Of a stretch of DNA of 64,000 nucleotides, positions 58,213 to 64,000 are shown one piece after another. This DNA is from Rhodovulum sulfidophilum (lineage in GTDB: Bacteria > Pseudomonadota > Alphaproteobacteria > Rhodobacterales > Rhodobacteraceae), in contig QFPW01000015.1 of NCBI GenBank assembly GCA_003241785.1, forward strand, positions 47,854-111,853, in the 5' to 3' direction. The notes under the pieces were generated by a model. It searched no databases. It was given only the letters and a program-made list of their open reading frames with translations, and was not told the DNA's origin. How positions within the stretch are numbered: the first letter of the stretch is position 1; each line of letters begins with the position of its first letter. A program made the position numbers and the translations under genes.

Positions 58213-59505
58213 ATGATCAATTATTTCAAGCATTTGGGACTTGGAGCCGCCCTCGCGGGCTCGCTTTGGGCGGGCACCGCCCTGGCGCAGGAGGAGACGA
58301 TCAAGGTTGGCGTGCTGCACTCGCTCTCGGGCACGATGGCGATCTCGGAGACCACGCTGAAGGACGCGGTCCTGATGATGATCGACGAGCAGAACAAGAA
58401 GGGTGGCCTGCTCGGCAAGAAGCTCGAGGCGGTCGTGGTCGACCCGGCCTCCGACTGGCCGCTCTTCGCCGAGAAGGCGCGTGAGCTCATCGCCTCGGAC
58501 GGCGTCGCGGTCGTCTTCGGCTGCTGGACCTCGGTCAGCCGCAAGTCGGTGCTGCCGGTCTTCGAGGAGCTGAACTCGATCCTGTTCTACCCGGTCCAGT
58601 ACGAGGGCCAGGAGAGCCAGCGCAACGTCTTCTACACCGGCGCCGCCCCGAACCAGCAGGCGATCCCGGCCGTCGACTACCTGATGAACGAGGAAGGCGT
58701 CGAGCGCTGGGTCCTCGCGGGCACCGACTACGTCTACCCGCGCACCACGAACCAGATCCTCGAGGCCTATCTGAAGGCCAACGGCGTCGCCGCCGAGGAC
58801 ATCATGATCAACTACACGCCGTTCGGCCATTCCGACTGGCAGACGATCGTCTCCGACATCAAGGCCTTCGGCTCGTCCGGCAAGAAGACCGCGGTGGTCT
58901 CGACCATCAACGGCGACGCCAACGTGCCCTTCTACAAGGAGCTCGCGAACCAGGGCATCTCGGCCGAGGACATCCCGGTCGTCGCCTTCTCGGTCGGCGA
59001 GGAGGAGCTCGCGGGCCTCGACACCGCGCCGCTGGTCGGCCATCTCGCGGCCTGGAACTACTTCATGAGCGTCGACACGCCGGAAAACGCCGAGTTCATC
59101 GAGAAGTGGCAGGCCTTCATCGGCAACGAGGACCGCGTCACCAACGACCCGATGGAAGCGACCTACATCGGCTTCAACATGTGGGTGAAGGCGGTCGAGG
59201 CGGCCGGCACCACCGACACCGACCCGGTGCTCGACGCGATGATCGGCGTGGCGGTCCCGAACCTGACCGGCGGCATCTCGTCGATGGGCTCGAACCACCA
59301 CATCACCAAGCCCGTGCTGATCGGCGAGATCCAGGACGACGGCCAGATCGAGACCGTCTGGGAGACCCCGGGCCTCGTGCTCGGCGACGAATGGTCCGAC
59401 CACCTGCCGGAATCCAAGGACCTGATCGCCAACTGGCGCGCGCCCATGTCCTGCGGCAACTTCAACGTCGCCACCGGCAAGTGCGGCGGCACCGCCGCCA
59501 ACTGA
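58213..59505 (+). CDS. urtA: Urea ABC transporter, substrate-binding protein
   Basis: 430 residues with Sec signal peptide (cleavage after TALA). Strongly typical of UrtA: VGVLHSLSGTMAISE, GCWTSVSRKSVLPVFEE, LFYPVQYEGQESQ, GTDYVYPRTTN. Binds urea in the periplasm. GAGGG six to seven bases before ATG 58213. First of five urt genes. The 208-base upstream gap shows no gene and no clear consensus promoter; a TTGACC at ~58087 lacks a good -10. Confidence 0.96.
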   Translation: MINYFKHLGLGAALAGSLWAGTALAQEETIKVGVLHSLSGTMAISETTLKDAVLMMIDEQNKKGGLLGKKLEAVVVDPASDWPLFAEKARELIASDGVAVVFGCWTSVSRKSVLPVFEELNSILFYPVQYEGQESQRNVFYTGAAPNQQAIPAVDYLMNEEGVERWVLAGTDYVYPRTTNQILEAYLKANGVAAEDIMINYTPFGHSDWQTIVSDIKAFGSSGKKTAVVSTINGDANVPFYKELANQGISAEDIPVVAFSVGEEELAGLDTAPLVGHLAAWNYFMSVDTPENAEFIEKWQAFIGNEDRVTNDPMEATYIGFNMWVKAVEAAGTTDTDPVLDAMIGVAVPNLTGGISSMGSNHHITKPVLIGEIQDDGQIETVWETPGLVLGDEWSDHLPESKDLIANWRAPMSCGNFNVATGKCGGTAAN

Positions 59506-59584
59506 TCCGACTGATGTGGGATCCGCGGGGGGCGTCCGGTCCCCGCGGATCCTGACGACGCGCGTCACCGCCGGGGATCCCGCC

Positions 59585-61186
59585 ATGCGAATTCTAGCCG
59601 CCCTCGTCCTCTGGTTCGGGATCCTCCTCGCCCAGTCCGCCAGCGCCCAGTCGCTGGAGGAGCTGGTCCGGCAGCTGCCCGAGGGAAGCTTCGGCGACCG
59701 GGCGAACGTGGTGGCCGCGATCGGCGCCACCGGCGACGACCGCGCCGCCGGCGTGCTGGAGGCGCTCGGCGAGGGCGAGCTGCAGTCCCGCGGCTCCGAC
59801 GGCGCCGTGCTGCGCGTGACGGGCCGGGGCGCGAACGCGGTCGGCTTCGATCCCCTGACCGGCGCCGAGCTTGGCCCGGTCGCCGCGCGCTCGACCGAGG
59901 CGATCCGCGTCAACAACGGCCTGCGCCGCGCCATCCGGGCCGCGATCGGCATGCTGACCCTGAGTTCCCCCGATCCGGCCAAGCGCCTCGCCGCCGCGAA
60001 CACCGCCTTCGGCGCGCCGGATCCCGAGCAGATCCCGGCGCTCGACGCGGCGATCGCCGCCGAGTCCGACGCGGGCGTGAAGACCGCGCTCGAACAGGCC
60101 CGCGCCGCCGCCGTGCTCGCGAGCGAGGCCGCGCCCGCCGACAAGGTCGCGGCGATCGAGACCATCGCCGCGCGCGGCGGCACCCCCGCGATGACCGCGC
60201 TCAATCCCTACGCCGCCAACGCCGATCCCGCCGTGGCCGAGGCCGCCACCGCCGCGATCGCCGAGATCGAGCGGACGCAGCAGTTCTGGAACGTCGCGCA
60301 GAACGTGTGGTTCGGCGTCTCGCTCGGCTCGGTGCTCCTGCTCGCCGCCGTCGGCCTCGCCATCACCTTCGGCGTGATGGGCGTCATCAACATGGCGCAT
60401 GGCGAGCTGATCATGATCGGCGCCTACACGACCTTCGTCACGCAGCAGGTGATCCGGACCAATTTCCCCGGCCTGTTCGACTGGTCGCTCCTGATCGCCG
60501 CGCCGCTCGCCTTCCTGGTCGCGGGCGGCATCGGCGTCGCGATCGAACGCTTCATCGTGCGCTTCCTCTACGGCCGCGCGCTCGAGACGCTGCTCGCCAC
60601 CTGGGGCGTCAGCCTGATCCTGCAGCAGCTGGTGCGCACCTTCTTCGGCCCGACCAACCGCGAGGTCGGCAACCCGTCCTGGATGTCGGGTTCCTTCCCG
60701 CTCGGCGGCATGCAGATCACCTGGAACCGGTTCTACATCGTGATCTTCGCGATCGTCGTCTTCATCGGCCTGCTCCTCCTGCTGCGGCGCACGCTCTTCG
60801 GCCTGCAGATGCGCGCGGTGACGCAGAACCGGCCGATGGCCTCGGAAATGGGCATCCGCACCGCGCGGGTCGACGCGCTGACCTTCGGGCTCGGCGCCGG
60901 CATCGCCGGGCTCGCCGGCGTGGCGCTCTCCCAGATCGACAACGTCTCGCCGAACCTCGGGCAGAGCTACATCATCGACAGCTTCCTCGTCGTGGTCTTC
61001 GGCGGCGCCGGCAATCTCTGGGGCACCTTCGCCGCCGCCTTCACCCTCGGCATCGCCAACAAGTTCATGGAGCCCTTCGTCGGCGCGGTGCTCGCGAAGA
61101 TCCTGATCCTGGTCTTCATCATTCTCTTCATCCAGAAACGGCCGCGGGGCCTCTTCCCGACCCGCGGCCGCGCAGTGGAAGGCTGA
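59585..61186 (+). CDS. urtB: Urea ABC transporter, permease UrtB
   Basis: 533 residues. Signal-like N-terminus, then ~220 residues of periplasmic Ala-rich helical repeat region typical of UrtB, followed by a LivH-type permease domain with about eight helices (GVMGVINMAHGELIMIGAYT, GGAGNLWGTFAAAFTLG). Pairs with UrtC. Starts 79 bases after urtA. Confidence 0.95.
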   Translation: MRILAALVLWFGILLAQSASAQSLEELVRQLPEGSFGDRANVVAAIGATGDDRAAGVLEALGEGELQSRGSDGAVLRVTGRGANAVGFDPLTGAELGPVAARSTEAIRVNNGLRRAIRAAIGMLTLSSPDPAKRLAAANTAFGAPDPEQIPALDAAIAAESDAGVKTALEQARAAAVLASEAAPADKVAAIETIAARGGTPAMTALNPYAANADPAVAEAATAAIAEIERTQQFWNVAQNVWFGVSLGSVLLLAAVGLAITFGVMGVINMAHGELIMIGAYTTFVTQQVIRTNFPGLFDWSLLIAAPLAFLVAGGIGVAIERFIVRFLYGRALETLLATWGVSLILQQLVRTFFGPTNREVGNPSWMSGSFPLGGMQITWNRFYIVIFAIVVFIGLLLLLRRTLFGLQMRAVTQNRPMASEMGIRTARVDALTFGLGAGIAGLAGVALSQIDNVSPNLGQSYIIDSFLVVVFGGAGNLWGTFAAAFTLGIANKFMEPFVGAVLAKILILVFIILFIQKRPRGLFPTRGRAVEG

Positions 61187-61189
61187 CCC

Positions 61190-62311
61190 ATGGCGACGAC
61201 CTCCTTCATCGACCGTCGCCTCGGCATCTTCCTCGCGCTGCTCGCCATCGTGACCGTCGGCGTGCCGCTCGCCAATCTGATGGCGAGCCCGGACTCGGGC
61301 GCGCACGTGCCAGCCTACATGCTGTCGCTGCTCGGCAAATACCTCTGCTACGCGCTGCTCGCGGTCGCGCTCGACCTCGTCTGGGGCTATTGCGGCATCC
61401 TCTCGCTCGGCCACGGCGCCTTCTTCGCGCTCGGCGGCTATGCGATGGGCATGCACCTGATGCGCGAGATCGGCTCCCGCGGCGCCTATGGCAACGCGGA
61501 ACTGCCGGATTTCATGGTCTTCCTCGGCTACGAGAAGCTGCCCTGGTTCTGGCACGGCTTCGACATGTTCTGGTTCGCCTGCCTGATGGTGCTGGTGGTG
61601 CCGGGCCTGCTCGCCTTCGTCTTCGGCTGGTTCGCCTTCCGCAGCCGCGTCACCGGCGTCTATCTCTCGATCATCACCCAGGCGATGACCTACGCGCTGC
61701 TGCTCGCCTTCTTCCGCAACGAGATGGGCTTCGGCGGCAACAACGGCCTCACCGACTTCAAGGACGTGCTCGGCTTCCCGCTCTCCTCGAACGGGATGCG
61801 GATCACGCTCTTCGTGCTCTCGGCGCTGGCGCTCGGCGGCGGGCTCCTGCTCGCGCGCGCCATCACCACGTCGAAATTCGGCAAGGTGCTGGTCGGCGTG
61901 CGCGACGCGGAGAGCCGGACGCGCTTCCTCGGCTACCGCGTCGAGCACTACAAGCTCTTCGTCTTCGTGGTCTCGGCGATGATGGCGGGGGTCGCCGGCG
62001 CGCTTTACGTGCCGCAGGTCGGCATCATCAACCCCGGCGAGTTCAGCCCGGCGAACTCGATCGAGATCGTGATCTGGGTGGCGCTCGGCGGCCGGGGCAC
62101 GCTGGTGGGCGCGGCGCTCGGCGCGCTGATCGTCGTCTCGGCGAAGAGCTGGCTCACCTCGGCCTTCCCGGACGCCTGGCTCTACTTCCTCGGCCTGCTC
62201 TTCATCCTCGTGACGATCTTCCTGCCACAGGGCGTGCTCGGCCTCATCGAGAAGCTCGCCGCGCGCAAGGCCAAGACGCCGGAACCGGACGCCGTGGAGG
62301 CCGAGGCATGA
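61190..62311 (+). CDS. urtC: Urea ABC transporter, permease UrtC
   Basis: 373 residues, LivM-type permease with about nine to ten helices; VWGYCGILSLGHGAFFALGG, SRVTGVYLSIITQAMTYALL and NNGLTDFKDVLGFPL are characteristic. Starts three bases after the urtB stop and overlaps urtD by ATGA. Confidence 0.95.
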   Translation: MATTSFIDRRLGIFLALLAIVTVGVPLANLMASPDSGAHVPAYMLSLLGKYLCYALLAVALDLVWGYCGILSLGHGAFFALGGYAMGMHLMREIGSRGAYGNAELPDFMVFLGYEKLPWFWHGFDMFWFACLMVLVVPGLLAFVFGWFAFRSRVTGVYLSIITQAMTYALLLAFFRNEMGFGGNNGLTDFKDVLGFPLSSNGMRITLFVLSALALGGGLLLARAITTSKFGKVLVGVRDAESRTRFLGYRVEHYKLFVFVVSAMMAGVAGALYVPQVGIINPGEFSPANSIEIVIWVALGGRGTLVGAALGALIVVSAKSWLTSAFPDAWLYFLGLLFILVTIFLPQGVLGLIEKLAARKAKTPEPDAVEAEA

Positions 62312-63069
62312 GCGACGACATTCGCGGGCTAAAGGGCACGCAGCTCTATCTCAACGACGTGCACCGGGCCTTCGACGGCTACAAGGCGATCAACGGCCTC
62401 TCGATGGTGATCACGGAGGGCGAGCTGCGCGCCGTGGTCGGGCCGAACGGCGCCGGCAAGACGACGATGCTCGACATCATCACCGGCAAGACCCGGCCCG
62501 ACAGCGGCGCGGTGATCTGGGGCGAGAATACCGATCTCACCAAGCTCGACGAAGCCTCGTCGGCGCGTCTCGGGATCGGGCGCAAGTTCCAGAAGCCGAC
62601 GGTGTTCGAGACCCATACGGTCGAGGACAACCTGATGCTCTCGCTCGCCGGCGACCGCGGCGTGAAGGCGAGCCTGTTCTTCAGGATCTCGAAACCGCAG
62701 AAGGAGCGGGTGGACGAGCTCCTGGAGCTGGTGCGGCTCACCTCGGCGCGGCACCGGCTCGCCGGCGGCCTCAGCCACGGCCAGAAGCAGTGGCTCGAGA
62801 TCGGCATGCTGCTCGCGCAGGAGCCGAAGCTCCTCCTGGTCGACGAGCCCGCCGCCGGCATGACCGACGCCGAGACGATGCGCACCGCCGAGCTGCTGCG
62901 CGACATCGCGGGCAAGCGCTCGGTCGTGGTGATCGAGCACGACATGGATTTCGTGCGCGCGCTCGACTGCAAGGTCACGGTGCTGCACCGGGGCGCGGTG
63001 CTGGCCGAGGGTTCGCTCGACCATGTCTCGTCGAACCAGGAGGTGATCGAGGTGTATCTTGGCCGCTGA
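62308..63069 (+). CDS. urtD: Urea ABC transporter, ATPase UrtD
   Basis: 253 residues; Walker A GPNGAGKTT, Q-loop RKFQKPTVFE, signature LSHGQKQWLEIGMLL, Walker B LLLVDEPAAGMT and His in VVIEHDMDFV (LivG type). Its 3' end carries a perfect AGGAGGTGATC sequence at about 63039 and overlaps the start of urtE by 11 bases. Confidence 0.95.
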   Translation: MSDDIRGLKGTQLYLNDVHRAFDGYKAINGLSMVITEGELRAVVGPNGAGKTTMLDIITGKTRPDSGAVIWGENTDLTKLDEASSARLGIGRKFQKPTVFETHTVEDNLMLSLAGDRGVKASLFFRISKPQKERVDELLELVRLTSARHRLAGGLSHGQKQWLEIGMLLAQEPKLLLVDEPAAGMTDAETMRTAELLRDIAGKRSVVVIEHDMDFVRALDCKVTVLHRGAVLAEGSLDHVSSNQEVIEVYLGR

Positions 63070-63766
63070 GAAGCTCTCCATCGAGGGGATGGACCTCTAC
63101 TACGGCGCCGCCCAGGCGCTGAAGGACGTCTCGCTCGACGCCGAGATCGGCCAGGTCACCTCGATCCTCGGCCGCAACGGCGTCGGCAAGACCTCGATGC
63201 TGCGCGCGGTCTCGGGCCGGCAGGGCATCCGCTCGGGCCGGATCATGTGGCGCGGCCAGGACATCTCGAAGCTGCGCCCAGACGCGCGGGCGAAGCTCGG
63301 CGTCGCGACCGTGCCGCAGGGCCGCGAGATCTTCCCGCTCCTGACGGTGAAGGAGAACCTCGAGACCGGCTACGCGCTCCTGCCGCGCGGCCGGCGCAAG
63401 GTGCCGGACACGGTGTTCGAGCTCTTCCCGGTTCTCGCGGAGATGATGGGCCGCCGCGGCGGCGACCTCTCGGGCGGCCAGCAGCAGCAGCTCGCGATCG
63501 GCCGCGCGCTCGTCACCGGCCCGAGCCTGCTCCTGCTCGACGAGCCGACCGAGGGGATCCAGCCCTCGGTGATCAAGGATATCGGCCGCGCGATCGCCTT
63601 TCTGCGCGACCAGGGCACAATGGCGATCGTGCTGGTGGAGCAGTTCTTCGACTTCGCGGTCGAGCTCGCCGACAAGATCGCGGTGATGGACCGGGGCCGG
63701 ATCGTGCTTTCGGGCAAGACCGCCGAGCTCGACCAGGAAGAGGTCCGGCGCTGGATGACGGTCTGA
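63059..63766 (+). CDS. urtE: Urea ABC transporter, ATPase UrtE
   Basis: 235 residues, LivF type; Walker A GRNGVGKTS, VPQGREIFPLLTVKENL, signature LSGGQQQQLAIGRAL, Walker B LLLLDEPTEGIQPS. Uses a TTG start at 63059, inside urtD, with AGGTG six bases before it; the next in-frame ATG would remove conserved N-terminal residues. Ends 18 bases before the R2 repeat. In relatives ureD commonly follows here. Confidence 0.95.
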   Translation: MAAEKLSIEGMDLYYGAAQALKDVSLDAEIGQVTSILGRNGVGKTSMLRAVSGRQGIRSGRIMWRGQDISKLRPDARAKLGVATVPQGREIFPLLTVKENLETGYALLPRGRRKVPDTVFELFPVLAEMMGRRGGDLSGGQQQQLAIGRALVTGPSLLLLDEPTEGIQPSVIKDIGRAIAFLRDQGTMAIVLVEQFFDFAVELADKIAVMDRGRIVLSGKTAELDQEEVRRWMTV

Positions 63767-63784
63767 CCGTCCCGCCTCATGGAG

Positions 63785-64000
63785 GCCGCCCGCCGGCGCC
63801 GGCCTTTCGGCCGTCTCCGCCCGGCGGCGGTGGCGCCGCGCCGGGCGGAGCGCGCGTGGCGGCGGAGCACCCGCGGCGCGCTTCGGGACCTGCGCCGGTG
63901 ACGGGCACCCGGCGCCGACCGCCCCGGACCTGATCCGGGGCCTCGAATCCGGCGCGCGGTGGTTCGGAAATGGCGTCGAGGCCCCGGGTCGAGCCCGGGG
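63785..64000 (-). repeat. Long composite repeat, copy R2
   Basis: Reverse complement of R1 (32994-33209), 201 of 216 bases identical by eye, including an 84-base exact block at 63825-63908 and a 38-base exact block at 63963-64000. It reaches the window edge with no sign of ending, so the true repeat may be longer. Located directly after urtE. Confidence 0.88.

Overview
The window is very GC-rich DNA with dense, overlapping operons, and it looks like the chromosome of an alphaproteobacterium of the Rhodobacterales type. The signs are the gene content and order: hutF-type histidine degradation, fabI-MaoC/Pta-ackA, HDAC-like hydrolase-xseB-ispA-dxs, RutR with a reductive pyrimidine pathway, and urease with the urtABCDE urea transporter. 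No phage, transposase or CRISPR array is visible. The non-coding DNA does carry several families of GC-rich palindromic repeats.

Layout. 0-9 kb: metH (minus), an aldehyde dehydrogenase, an OafA-like acyltransferase and a conserved unknown protein. 8.8-15.8 kb: the hut regulon, with hutC-hutF reading left and hutI-hutH-hutU-nudix reading right from one shared promoter/operator. 15.9 kb: tRNA-Cys. 16.2-19.6 kb: fabI, a MaoC/phosphotransacylase fusion, and ackA. 19.7-24.8 kb: GT61 glycosyltransferase, hexapeptide acetyltransferase, AMP-forming ligase, acyl carrier protein, a fold-III PLP decarboxylase, then a lone Lrp/AsnC ligand-binding domain. 24.8-31.0 kb (minus): ureD-ureA-DUF1272-ureB-ureC-two paralogous small lipoproteins-ureE-ureF-ureG. 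31-33.6 kb: a methyltransferase, then about 1 kb of structured, repeat-rich DNA. 33.7-35.6 kb: kup.

35.7-50.6 kb is centred on pyrimidine and amine nitrogen. It holds rutR with a RutR box, an omega-amino-acid aminotransferase, a PydC-like amidohydrolase, a GIY-YIG protein, an ArsR/SRPBCC pair, dihydropyrimidinase, two unknown envelope proteins, an NMT1-type ABC transporter (split by an antisense phytase-like gene) and an agmatinase-family ureohydrolase. 50.6-58 kb holds DinB, a degenerate FAH-family protein, an HDAC-like hydrolase, xseB-ispA-dxs, a DUF606 membrane protein and a DUF1194 secreted protein. 58.2-63.8 kb is urtABCDE.

How it fits together: histidine, pyrimidines and urea are all taken up or degraded to ammonia here. 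Urea made by the ureohydrolase or imported by Urt feeds urease.

Most interesting points. (1) A 216-base repeat is present in inverted orientation at about 33.0 kb and 63.8 kb. Inverting the 30.6 kb between the copies would place urtABCDE directly upstream of, and in line with, ureDABCEFG, so the window may record a repeat-mediated inversion. (2) The ligase/ACP/fold-III decarboxylase trio resembles the BtrJ-BtrI-BtrK logic of decarboxylating a carrier-bound amino acid, here beside sugar-transferase genes. (3) An array of five perfect hairpins lies in 144 bases. (4) Paired small lipoproteins and a zinc-ribbon protein are embedded in the urease operon.
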